From Rhizobium ruizarguesonis (GTDB lineage Bacteria; Pseudomonadota; Alphaproteobacteria; Rhizobiales; Rhizobiaceae), in NCBI RefSeq assembly GCF_012349115.1, contig NZ_PQIG01000103.1, positions 1 through 48,729 of the forward strand: 48,729 nucleotides of DNA. The letters are read 5' to 3'. The stretch's first letter is position 1, and every line of letters begins with the position of its first letter. The notes under the pieces are model-generated. The model searched no databases. It was not told where the DNA came from and saw nothing but the letters and a program-made list of their open reading frames with translations. The translations under genes and the position numbers were made by a program. Positions 15,623-23,842 of the stretch are shown piece by piece.

Positions 15623-15994
15623 CTATTTGGCCGCGTGCCAAACTCCCCCAACGCCATCGCCGTTGGCTTCACCGGCTTTCTTATCCTCGACATAGGTGTA
15701 GAGCGGCTTGCCCTCGTAGGCCCACATCTCTTTGCCATCCGCAGCTTTGACCAGAGTCCATTCGCCTTCTGCCTTGGCCTTGGCTCCGGCGTGGAACGCC
15801 GGCCACTTCTTCAGGCAATCCTTGTCGCAGTTGGATTTGCCTTTTGTATCTTTGTCGAAGGTGTAAAGGACCATGCCTTTTTCAGTAGCCAGGACCTTGC
15901 CCATTTTCGTGTCCACCATCTTGGCAGGCTCGGCCGCAAAAGCAGACCCGGCTAAAGCAGCTAACGCACCTATCGCGATCAGTATCGTTCTCAT
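15623..15994 (-). CDS. COG4315-type secreted repeat protein, 123 aa
   Basis: A signal peptide (MRTILIAIGALAALAGSAFA, cleavage AFA-AEP) is followed by two repeats. Each contains a K/G-x-LYTF/Y-x-D motif: KGMVLYTFDKDTKGKSNCDK and GKPLYTYVEDKKAGEANGDG. W residues follow each repeat (KKWPAF and GVWHAAK). This is the pattern of the conserved periplasmic COG4315 family, of unknown function. GGGAGAAAAATC precedes the ATG. Confidence 0.8.
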   Translation of the reverse strand: MRTILIAIGALAALAGSAFAAEPAKMVDTKMGKVLATEKGMVLYTFDKDTKGKSNCDKDCLKKWPAFHAGAKAKAEGEWTLVKAADGKEMWAYEGKPLYTYVEDKKAGEANGDGVGGVWHAAK

Positions 15995-16111
15995 GATTTT
16001 TCTCCCATTCGGCAGTGCCGGCGGAATGCCAGCAGTATCCGACTAACTGACAAAAACGCCCAACTATGAAAGCAGTTCCGTCCACGGGCGGACGAACACG
16101 ACAGGCCAGCA

Positions 16112-16297
16112 ATGGTTACGGTCAACGTTCCCGCTCCGGAGCGCTACGCAGTTCACAAGCTGATCGTCGCCTCGCGGCGTGAGAACGACGACAATGGCGT
16201 ACTCAAGCGCGAAAAGGACGTGCAGCAGGCCTCCCATCTTTTCGAAGCGATGGGCGCGGCCGACAGCGGACTTCAGCCGTGTCTTCGCTCCGGATAA
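16112..16297 (+). pseudogene. Fragment of a nucleotidyltransferase-fold protein
   Basis: VTVNVPAPERYAVHKLIVAS followed by KREKDVQQASHLFEAM matches the region that follows the active site in GSU2403-type nucleotidyltransferase-fold proteins. The upstream part is absent and the frame drifts after the motif. Probably a decayed remnant. Confidence 0.5.
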
Positions 16298-16620
16298 TTT
16301 CACGGCATTAGCTCGTCGATCCGGCTCTGCTTATGGCCATTGACGAGGCGGGTGAGCGTGCGGTGCATTGCCGGGCTTTTTCGCGTTCGAATGTGACGCT
16401 AAAACACGTTCTGTTCCGCCCAATCGTTGCCAATCATTGCCGTACCGCAACCGAACCGCATTTGGAGGATGGGCAACCAAGATCGGAACGGCAGTGGATG
16501 ATGAAGACACTGAGAGGGCGGCAGCCTGAACTGGCGGCCAATGCCAATGGCGCCGTCCCGCCGCGCTCAGTTAGCCGGAGCGCTCGTCAACCCAGTGATG
16601 CGTGCCACGTCGACCGTCGT
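16298..16620. other. Non-coding stretch
   Basis: No supported gene. Short frames on the plus strand have Arg/Ser-rich, non-biological composition. It lies between two small features in a decayed interval. Confidence 0.4.
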
Positions 16621-16707
16621 TTAATACCAGCGTCCCCGGCCGTACCAGCCGCCGCCGCCTAGTAAAAGAAGTATCACAACGATGATGAGGAGGGTTGTGA
16701 GATCCAT
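16621..16707 (-). CDS. Tiny hydrophobic protein, 28 aa
   Basis: The product is MDLTTLLIIVVILLLLGGGG followed by WYGRGRWY. It is one transmembrane helix with a Gly-rich hinge and an aromatic/basic tail, similar in layout to the small DUF3309-type proteins of Rhizobiales. AGGAGA lies 6 bases before the ATG, which supports translation. Function unknown. Confidence 0.55.
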   Translation of the reverse strand: MDLTTLLIIVVILLLLGGGGWYGRGRWY

Positions 16708-17016
16708 GTGCGTTCTCCTGGGAGGACCATCACCATCTCGTTTGCGCCTGACGGGCGTTGCTCATGGCGGGACTCCCTCGCGTACAACGGCGCTGGCCGG
16801 TGTTGGTTCCATTCGATGGCCCTACCCGGCCGTCGCCGACCTGGGCGGATAGACCGGCGCGGCAGCAAATTTTTCACGTCCGCAAAATTCGCAATTGGAG
16901 TGTGGCGCCATGGCAGCGAGTCAATGCCCGCCCGCCAGCGTCCGCTCGCCAATGGTTGCATCTCCTGATAAGATCAGCATCCCACTTCAGCTCAAGTTCC
17001 GATCTGGAGGCCTCGC

Positions 17017-17617
17017 ATGCCCTGCAGCAAAGCGCTCGCTCCGTTCGTCATCGCCGCTCTCGTGGCCCTCGGTCCGCTGCCGGCTGGAGCGCAGAACAAT
17101 GCTGCGCCACCACCGCCGGCGATCTCCCACAAGGTCAAGCTTTGCCAGATGTGTCACGGTGCGAATGGTCTGCCAATTGTTAAGAAGGTGCCGATCATCG
17201 CCGGCCAGCACGAGTCCAATTTGCTGATAGTTTTGGCAGGAATATCGCAATGGAGAGCGCACCAGCGACCTCATGGGCCCGATCGCGAAGAATCTTTCCG
17301 GCGACGACATGAAGGCGCTTGCGGCCTACTTCTCCGCACTGCCCTGGCCCGCCTACCGCGAGCCGGCCGACGCAGCGAGCATTACCCGCTTCCAAGCGCT
17401 CGACGTCGAGAAGAAGTGCACCTCGTGCCACCGGGAGGGTTTCGTCGGATACGCCAACACTCCGCGCGTCGCAAATCAGAAGCTGGACTACCTGATCAAA
17501 ACCCTCTCCGACTTTCACGACAACAAGCGCCCGAACATGCCCCGCATGACGGCCTTGGTGCGCAATTTTTCGGCCGACGACATCGCTGCCATGGCTCACT
17601 ATCTTGCCGGCCTCTGA
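17017..17617 (+). pseudogene. Dihaem cytochrome c (c4-like) with a frameshift
   Basis: A signal peptide (FVIAALVALGPLPAGAQ) and a first haem site (CQMCH) lie in one frame. The second haem site (CTSCH) and the C-terminus (to 17617) lie in the next. The frame changes near 17230, where one base appears to be missing; the expected WQEYRNGERTSDLMGPIAKN is readable only across the shift. Such periplasmic cytochromes carry electrons to oxidases. Either a pseudogene or a one-base sequencing error. Confidence 0.7.
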
Positions 17618-17956
17618 CGATCAGTTCGGGTCTGCGATCCACCGAACAGGGCCGCTGAAATAGAATTCCGCTGCGGAGCCAGCACTTTGCTCTCTTGAGC
17701 CGGTGAGGACAAGCAATAAGTCGCCTGCTTAACAACCGCTCTGATTGCACGGCGTGACCTTTGTGGCAATTGCTACATAGGTCCGAAAAAGCCTGCTTGA
17801 CTTCCCTGGAGACGCTGGAGTGGCCACCACCACCACCCGGATCATCAAGCCAACGTTGGCGCGGCGTTCACGACGGGGAGAGCTGGTCGCAAGAGATGAT
17901 CAATCGTTGCCGTAATCATTGCCAGGCAAAAATCGGCATAGCAGCGCCAGAAACGA
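17618..17956. other. Non-coding stretch before the tRNA remnant
   Basis: No supported gene between the cytochrome remnant and the tRNA terminator. It probably represents the chromosomal flank downstream of the original tRNA gene. Confidence 0.4.
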
Positions 17957-17979
17957 AAAACCCCGCCGGAGCGGGGCTT
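17957..17979 (-). terminator. Terminator downstream of the tRNA 3' end
   Basis: CCCCGC-CGGA-GCGGGG forms a tight stem. Read on the minus strand it is followed by a U-tract (TTTTTCGTTT), as expected for a rho-independent terminator of a leftward tRNA gene ending at 17985. Confidence 0.7.
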
Positions 17980-17984
17980 CAGAC

Positions 17985-18029
17985 TGGTCGGAGTGGAGTG
18001 ATTCGAACACTCGACCCCCACGTCCCGAA
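17985..18029 (-). tRNA. 3' part of tRNA-Pro (CGG-like), probable attachment site
   Basis: On the minus strand the sequence contains an anticodon loop TTCGGGA, a T-arm GAGTG-TTCGAAT-CACTC, an acceptor strand CACTCCG, and A-CCA at 17985. An acceptor starting CGGAGTG would be the 5' partner, typical of tRNA-Pro. Sequence upstream of the loop (GGTCG) does not pair with CGTGG, so the 5' half has been replaced. Integrase-family elements commonly insert at such sites, and the integrase gene begins 30 bp away. It is a fragment, not a functional tRNA. Confidence 0.75.
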
Positions 18030-18058
18030 CGACCTTAGGCAGGAAGCGAGATATCAGA

Positions 18059-19636
18059 TTATGCTGCCTCGTCCGTTGATTTTTTTGCTTTTTTCGAGAT
18101 TTCCATCGATTCCTGTCCATTCCCGGAAATTCCCATTCTGTCGATTTCTGTCGATTTCTGTCGGACGTTCCCTGTCGGTTTCGGATTTGTCTCGCGCAGT
18201 TTGACAGTATGGATACCTCGCGTTTTCCGTGTCGGATCGGATACCGCACTGGCGATTTTCTGGAGGTCTTCCTCGCGGTGCTTGGCGTAGGTTTTAACCA
18301 GCGTCTCGGTCGACATTCCGAGATATGCGGCGATCGAAGGCAGTGGCAAATCTTTCTGGGCGCATAGCCATGTTGCCGCCGAATGTCGGAACGTGTGGAT
18401 GACCGCCTCATGGTCGTCGCCGAAGACCTCGGTGAATAGCGCTCGCATTCCGTCTTTTACGTCGCCGGGCTCTTCCTTACCCGTACGGTGATATGGATAG
18501 GCGCACGGATATTTGATGCCCTGATTGCGCCATCTGACGAGTCGACGCACAACGATCTCTGGAATGGGAAGGTCCGGAGCCTTCTTGTTCTCGTGTTCCA
18601 CTTCATCATCGCCAAGCCGATGATAACGCCCCTTCCACACCAGCTCGCCCGTTTCCGCATCGATCTGTTGCCAGAGGTCGATCCATGGCCTGTCACCCTC
18701 ATCTTCGAAGCCAACGCGCTCGACCTTGTCCTTGCGCGATCCGGTTGTGATCGCCAGAAACGCGAAGCGAGCAAGATGCCGCCTCGTGGGCAGACCTTTG
18801 ACAGGTTTGCCATCGACCCAGCCCATCCCCTTGTAGTGGTAGGCAGACTTGATCGTCTTCCGCACATCCGCAAGCGTGAAGCTGTGCTCCCGCGGGTCGT
18901 ATTTCGGCGGCAGGTGGATATGGATTTTATGGCGGATCAGTTCGTAGTGAACCGCGAAGGTCAATGCCGCGCTCAACTCCTCCAGATACCGACGTGCCGC
19001 CGATCGACGATACGGGATCGTCGCGGGATCGAAAGGCTCAGGCTCCGCAGGGGGGTAGCTCCGCAATGGCGGCAGCACTCGGTTCCAGCCACGGTCAGCC
19101 AGGTCGGCAATGAATTGCTCCCTGGCTGCCACCTTCCTATTGTAGGCAGCCAGTTTGTCGAGATAGATATCGTATTTCCGAGCGTGGAGCGTCCTAGCGC
19201 GCTCGATCTCCCGGTTATGCACGAATTTGCCGAAATCCAGGCAGCGGACCCGGTTGATGGATTCGAGCGGCAGGTCCTGAAAAAAATCCAGCAACACTTT
19301 CAGCCGACCAAGGACGTCCTCTTGTCGAACTAGCTCGTGTGGATAGTCATCATCGGGAACAAAGTTCTCGATCCTGCGATCGACGTAGAATGCAATGACG
19401 TCGGCAACTGTCACGTCCGACGTGGACTGCCGCGTCATGTGGAGGCGACCATCTGCCTCCTTCCTCGCCTTGTACTTTGCTACCTCGTCCCAGGCACGAG
19501 CCTTACTACCCGGGTCCTCCTTTCCGAACCCAAGGCTCCATTTGGCCCTTTCGGCATTCGGATCGGGATCGCGAATGTGCCACTTTTTCGCCTTCTCGTC
19601 GTACCACGGGCGGATGCCTTCTGAGCGACGACCCAT
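18059..19636 (-). CDS. Tyrosine-type integrase, 525 aa
   Basis: The C-terminal catalytic domain has Arg301 (TTGSRKDK), the HxxR box His414-Arg417 (HTFRHSA) and the nucleophile Tyr450 (LVKTYAKH), after a typical LGMS helix. The N-terminal ~270 residues hold a core-binding domain with long coiled, basic segments. The C-terminus has an unusual Lys/Ser-rich tail of about 60 residues. Its 3' end lies 30 bp from the tRNA remnant, so it probably integrates the element there. Confidence 0.9.
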   Translation of the reverse strand: MGRRSEGIRPWYDEKAKKWHIRDPDPNAERAKWSLGFGKEDPGSKARAWDEVAKYKARKEADGRLHMTRQSTSDVTVADVIAFYVDRRIENFVPDDDYPHELVRQEDVLGRLKVLLDFFQDLPLESINRVRCLDFGKFVHNREIERARTLHARKYDIYLDKLAAYNRKVAAREQFIADLADRGWNRVLPPLRSYPPAEPEPFDPATIPYRRSAARRYLEELSAALTFAVHYELIRHKIHIHLPPKYDPREHSFTLADVRKTIKSAYHYKGMGWVDGKPVKGLPTRRHLARFAFLAITTGSRKDKVERVGFEDEGDRPWIDLWQQIDAETGELVWKGRYHRLGDDEVEHENKKAPDLPIPEIVVRRLVRWRNQGIKYPCAYPYHRTGKEEPGDVKDGMRALFTEVFGDDHEAVIHTFRHSAATWLCAQKDLPLPSIAAYLGMSTETLVKTYAKHREEDLQKIASAVSDPTRKTRGIHTVKLRETNPKPTGNVRQKSTEIDRMGISGNGQESMEISKKAKKSTDEAA

Positions 19637-19640
19637 GTGT

Positions 19641-20189
19641 TTACTTCCCCCGTTTTTTCGTTGAGAGGCGAGCGCTGAGAGCCGCCAGGCGATCGGAGGC
19701 TAAAGCTACCGACGCTCGCCCCTCTGACTTTTCGAGGTGCGTCCGACCGTTTGAGACAACATGTTGCTTAATCGGACTGGAAGACTTGCGGCCTGTTTCA
19801 GAGCGCGTAGCCCACTTTGTCACATTGGCCAGTGTGACGTGCAGCTTATTGTGCTTCCAGATCGCCTCCAACTCGCCTTTCTTGATCGCAAGTTCGAGGC
19901 TGGCTTTTGTGAACGTGCGGCTTGCAGTTCGATCTCCGTTCCGAAGCGTTTCGCCTCCAAGGATCGGGAGATACAGCGCATCCTCGAGTTTGATCAGCTC
20001 GTCATCGTCAAAATGCTTTGGTGTCATCCCCATTGCTTCGATACGCAGTTGTTCTTCGGCCCGATGAAGATTCTGACCGATGCCTCCCATGTGGAGTTCA
20101 AATTCCACCGCGGCCTCCTCAATATCAGCAAGGAGACGTCGGCCAAGTTCTTCGGTACTGAGCTTGTCTAGGTCATTCTTGTCACCCAT
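19641..20189 (-). CDS. Excisionase-like DNA-binding protein, 182 aa
   Basis: The central part (TFTKASLELAIKKGELEAIW followed by KLHVTLANVTKWA) resembles the winged HTH of excisionases: a helix, then 'K-L-x-V' and a DNA-contacting loop. The ATG at 20189 is preferred because GGAGG lies 7 bases upstream; the ATG at 20195 sits too close to it. It ends 5 bp before the integrase start, as usual for xis-int pairs. It probably controls excision. Confidence 0.55.
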   Translation of the reverse strand: MGDKNDLDKLSTEELGRRLLADIEEAAVEFELHMGGIGQNLHRAEEQLRIEAMGMTPKHFDDDELIKLEDALYLPILGGETLRNGDRTASRTFTKASLELAIKKGELEAIWKHNKLHVTLANVTKWATRSETGRKSSSPIKQHVVSNGRTHLEKSEGRASVALASDRLAALSARLSTKKRGK

Positions 20190-20381
20190 TGGCATGCCTC
20201 CACGTGATTTCTGTTGGCAACAACACGATTAGGGCTCCGCCTGTCAATGTTTATTTTGCAACCCAGACGTCAAAGTTCGAAATTGGGAATGGGCGTTGCA
20301 GATGAGTTCTTTGATTATTCAAATCAACCATTTAACTTACTTACAATTTGAGCTCTTTCATTTACGCGACGTTAGAACGTC

Positions 20382-20438
20382 GAGTTCTTGAATTTCGGGA
20401 ACACAACCTTATAGAGCACTCCACGAGTTCTTGAATTT
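20382..20438. repeat. Direct repeat GAGTTCTTGAATTT
   Basis: The 14-bp GAGTTCTTGAATTT occurs at 20382-20395 and again at 20425-20438, with 43 bp between starts. The second copy covers the last codons of the leftward gene that ends at 20409. It may be a small duplication at a deletion or insertion junction. Confidence 0.5.
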
Positions 20439-20894
20439 ATCCTCGCCGACGATCCATCTCGCGATGAGGTCTGCCATTTCTGTCCGGTCAACGCCAAGAA
20501 TATCCTCCGCCTCCTCGGCCGGCATTCGCCCTTCCCAGACCCAGTTGGCGATGTCCTTGACCGTAAACCCAGGCGACATTGAGTATGTCTGGAGGATGTC
20601 ATAGAGGCCTTCGTAGCCCGACGCTCCGACCAGTTGCTGCGCGATCCGCCCAGGCACCTCGAAACGTCTCCAAACGTCGACTACCGGCACCCCGCTACGG
20701 ACGTCATCAGCAAGCGCCTGCGTCATCACAGCGAGTTTGTGTGCTCCGTCTCGTGGCCAGCGTTGTCTAGCGAACTCGGTAATATCGAGGACATCACGAT
20801 GACGTCCGCATTCGCGAACATATGCGAGCGCAGCCGACCTGATTTCTCCCGACCGTCGAGTTCGTTGATCGTGGACGAGATCGCCCTCTGTCAT
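20409..20894 (-). CDS. Hypothetical protein, 161 aa
   Basis: A soluble helical protein with a possible HTH in its centre (GVPVVDVWRRFEVPGRIAQQ) and another near its end (MPAEEAEDILGVDRTEMADL). The ATG at 20894 follows the upstream stop by one base, so the two genes are coupled. No family is recognised. It is one of the core genes of the left arm of the putative element. Confidence 0.5.
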   Translation of the reverse strand: MTEGDLVHDQRTRRSGEIRSAALAYVRECGRHRDVLDITEFARQRWPRDGAHKLAVMTQALADDVRSGVPVVDVWRRFEVPGRIAQQLVGASGYEGLYDILQTYSMSPGFTVKDIANWVWEGRMPAEEAEDILGVDRTEMADLIARWIVGEDKFKNSWSAL

Positions 20895-20895
20895 G

Positions 20896-21183
20896 TCAGT
20901 GCATCCCTGTGCGGACCGCCTCGCGAGCGGTCTGAACAATCTCTTCGATCCGCGCCATGCCGTCTTCCGGCATCGCTCGCGGGACGGCCGCGATCTCGAT
21001 AAGCAGTTGCCCCCCGGATTCTGCGATTCCGGTTACGATAACAAACGACCTCACCGACGATGGAAGATCACGGAACGACGCCAAGGCGTTGTGGATCGCT
21101 GGCATCCACGCGGCCGGTATGGACACGTTGGCACCCGGAAAGATCACTGATCCGTAAATGATATTGAGTTCGACCGCGGTCAT
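20896..21183 (-). CDS. Hypothetical protein, 95 aa
   Basis: A compact protein, probably alternating strand and helix (LNIIYGSVIFPGANVSIPAA, then SFVIVTGIAESGGQLLIEIA). No motif is recognised. The start overlaps the metallophosphoesterase stop by one base (TGATG). It belongs to a four-gene leftward operon: AAA protease, phosphoesterase, this gene and the 20409 gene. Confidence 0.5.
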   Translation of the reverse strand: MTAVELNIIYGSVIFPGANVSIPAAWMPAIHNALASFRDLPSSVRSFVIVTGIAESGGQLLIEIAAVPRAMPEDGMARIEEIVQTAREAVRTGMH

Positions 21184-21719
21184 CAGATCATCCCTCTAGT
21201 CAATTCGGCAAACGTCCTCGGCGTGAAATCGACGTCAGGCATGTCGACCCCGACGTCCCGAGACAGCCCTACCCCCGGCAACTTGCCGTGAGAGTGTCCG
21301 TAGAAATGAACGCTCCCGTAACCGCTGCACGGCCATGTCCTCGCCGCGTAGTGCGACAGCCAAAGGTCCTTGCCGCAATCTTTGATGCGCAGCGCGTGTT
21401 CCGGCCTCGCCGCCCATTCGAGCGCCGCAAGCGTCGGATGCAGGTTGCCTCTTTTGTCGACGTCATGGTTTCCGATGAGGAGGTATTTGCGGCCGTTGAG
21501 CCGGCCGAAAATCCCCCGGACACGATCGGCGTCGCGGGCGAGGTTAAAGGCGAAATCGCCGAGGTGGTAGACGATGTCATGCACCCCGACTACGGAGTTC
21601 CAGGATTCGACGATGTATTCATCATGCTCGTCGATCGCCGAAAACGGCCGAGGCTGCATGCTGATGAGACGCTCGTGGCCGAAGTGGGTGTCGCTGATGT
21701 AGTACTTTTGAACGAACAT
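21183..21719 (-). CDS. Phage-type metallophosphoesterase, 178 aa
   Basis: Calcineurin-like signature motifs are all present in order: YISDTHFGH (D-x-H), LGDFAFN (G-D), LLIGNHDVDKRG (G-N-H-D), LSHYAAR (S-H) and FYGHSHG (G-H-x-H). Length and layout match the small phosphoesterases of phages and mobile elements. The substrate is unknown. AAGGAGGGGTCAC precedes the ATG. It lies 11 bp after the AAA protease gene and is probably co-transcribed with it. Confidence 0.85.
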   Translation of the reverse strand: MFVQKYYISDTHFGHERLISMQPRPFSAIDEHDEYIVESWNSVVGVHDIVYHLGDFAFNLARDADRVRGIFGRLNGRKYLLIGNHDVDKRGNLHPTLAALEWAARPEHALRIKDCGKDLWLSHYAARTWPCSGYGSVHFYGHSHGKLPGVGLSRDVGVDMPDVDFTPRTFAELTRGMI

Positions 21720-21730
21720 GTGACCCCTCC

Positions 21731-23641
21731 TTAGATCGCGAGCGAGAGCTGTTGTTGACGGTAAGCTTCGACGGCTTCGTGTACTTCGGAGCCATTCAGC
21801 CGACCGCGCAGTCGCAGGACTTCGACGACCTCATCGAAGGCCGACCGGTTGTCTTCGATGACCAATCGGGCACGCTCCGCCTGCTCTTGCAAGATGTCCT
21901 CGACTCGACGACGGAGCAGCGGGTCGAATGCGCGAGCTTGCGTCAGCGCCACGGGATCGCGGTGACCTTCGGACACCAGGGTTTCGCCCATTCCCACCGC
22001 CGAGAGGACATAAGTTGCCACGTTCGAAGCCTCGGCGAGGTCGGCATGGCATCCGTCGGAGTGGGTGTCGAAGACAAGGCGCTCACCGACGACGCCAGCC
22101 AACAACTGCGCGATGCGATCCATGAACCACTGGATATCTCGGCTACCCTCGCGGTGTCGAAGAACGGCGACGCCTGCGACCGCGTCGTTGACGTCACGCT
22201 CCTTGTGAATCATCACTTCCAGAACGCGGCTGCCGAGCGCAGCGGCGACAACGGCATGGGCCGCTTCGTGGACCGCAAGAGCATGGATTTCGTCTTTGGA
22301 GCGGCGTTCCCGAGGCGGGAGAACCTTCATCAGATGCTTGATGTTGGCGATAGCGCCATCACGTCGAGCCAGCCGCCGGGCTTCGCGCGCAACGCGTTCG
22401 AGGTCAGCGCCGGACATACCTGCCGAGCGATCCGGGACTACGCTCAATTTTGGCAACTGAACGCCGAGGTGCTGCTCCAGGATAGCGACGCGGTCCTCGG
22501 AGTTCGGGAGGTTCAGTTCGATATGTCGGTCGAGACGCCCCGAGCGACGCAGCGCCTGATCGATCCCGGTCACGTCGTTTGCGGCACTGATGACGATGAC
22601 GCCTTCTCGCTCCAATGCGCCGTCCATGCACTCGAGAAGCGAGTTTACCACGCCGCGCATCCATTCGTCAGCCTTCCCGTTCCCGATGGAGCCTCGTTGG
22701 ACAAAGGCGTCGCATTCGTCGATGAGAATGACACAGGGTGCGAGGGACCGCGCCTCAGCGAAGGACGCCCGCATCGCTTTGATGAGATCGCCTTGGTGTC
22801 CCTCTCCGTGCGAAATCCATGAGGCGTACCCCCCGATGACGAAATGCGCATCGAGGGATTTCGCTAGCGCCGAGGCGAACGTCGTCTTGCCGCAGCCGGG
22901 AGGACCCGAAAGAAGAACGGCACCATCGATATCGCTCCATGCAATACGACCGGCGCGCCAGTCGCCGATATCGCGCATTAGTTCCAGAGCCCAATCTTTC
23001 GCAGCGCCGTAGCCGTGCAGCTCCTCGAGTGGGCGGACATCGGGAATGGTTCGTGGCAAAGCCTTGGCTTTCGCTTCCACTGCCGCCGCCTTTCTCTCTG
23101 CTTCTGCGACGTCCAAGTGCAGCCGGTGGGTTTCGGCGATGGGACGCGGCGAAAGCAGAGCGAAGCGGCGACGACGCCAAGGCATGGAAATCAGGTGTTC
23201 AGCTTCGTCGCGGCGGATCACTCTCCCGAGGCGGAGAGCGGCTTCGACAACAAGATCGGCCGCGAATTCGATACGGATGACGCTGTCAGCAAGCCCCACC
23301 GTCGGATGTTCGGCGTCGGAGGCGTTGGCAAAAATCAGGAACGCTGCGGCCTGCGAGGCGCTGAGGCCGACGTCGATGCCGTACCCGGGCTTCAGCCGCG
23401 ACACGCTCAGCCCAACATCGTTGTCGGTGTTGTCAACGAAGTCTTTGACGTCGAGTTCACGAGCAGAATCGATGTCGCGCAGCGCCAAGAACGCTTCGTC
23501 TTCCCACACCCCCGCGTCCGACGTCGGGGGTACGAAGACGAGGTGAATGCCGCGAGGTGCGTCGCCGAGCGCAGCTACGATACGGTCGATGTGAAGACGA
23601 GCGACAAGGCGCTCGAAGTTGGGCCGGCTTTTCTGAGCCAT
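21731..23641 (-). CDS. Soluble FtsH-like AAA+ zinc metalloprotease, 636 aa
   Basis: Residues 240-440 form an AAA+ module with Walker A GPPGCGKT (246-253), Walker B ILIDECD (305-311) and sensor/Arg-finger region RRSGRLDRH (365-373). Residues 455-636 form an M41 peptidase with HEAAH (458-462) and the third ligand Asp534 (HADLAEA). Chromosomal FtsH has two N-terminal membrane helices; this protein has instead a ~200-residue soluble domain with a coiled segment (HLDVAEAERKAAAVEAKAKA). The ATG at 23641 has GGAGG upstream. It probably degrades a specific element or host protein. Confidence 0.85.
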   Translation of the reverse strand: MAQKSRPNFERLVARLHIDRIVAALGDAPRGIHLVFVPPTSDAGVWEDEAFLALRDIDSARELDVKDFVDNTDNDVGLSVSRLKPGYGIDVGLSASQAAAFLIFANASDAEHPTVGLADSVIRIEFAADLVVEAALRLGRVIRRDEAEHLISMPWRRRRFALLSPRPIAETHRLHLDVAEAERKAAAVEAKAKALPRTIPDVRPLEELHGYGAAKDWALELMRDIGDWRAGRIAWSDIDGAVLLSGPPGCGKTTFASALAKSLDAHFVIGGYASWISHGEGHQGDLIKAMRASFAEARSLAPCVILIDECDAFVQRGSIGNGKADEWMRGVVNSLLECMDGALEREGVIVISAANDVTGIDQALRRSGRLDRHIELNLPNSEDRVAILEQHLGVQLPKLSVVPDRSAGMSGADLERVAREARRLARRDGAIANIKHLMKVLPPRERRSKDEIHALAVHEAAHAVVAAALGSRVLEVMIHKERDVNDAVAGVAVLRHREGSRDIQWFMDRIAQLLAGVVGERLVFDTHSDGCHADLAEASNVATYVLSAVGMGETLVSEGHRDPVALTQARAFDPLLRRRVEDILQEQAERARLVIEDNRSAFDEVVEVLRLRGRLNGSEVHEAVEAYRQQQLSLAI

Positions 23642-23842
23642 AGAGCCTCCTGCAAAATCCACTAGCTGGCATCCGGGATGGATGCGCGAGATGGCTAGTG
23701 GCGTATTCGCAGGGTCTTCATTTTGGTCGGCTCCGTTCAGTTGCGGCGACCATGCCGGGCACGGTGATCGATGTCAACGCGGCATCCTGGTGCGCGCGTT
23801 CCACAATCGATCGCACGGTTAATGACACGCGATCGAGGCTGG

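Noticed and set aside
17985..18029. A complete tRNA gene
   Set aside because: Only the 3' half is present and the anticodon stem does not pair, so it is a fragment.
21752..22822. Rightward open frame of 356 codons
   Set aside because: It is opposite the FtsH-like gene, which carries all the catalytic motifs.
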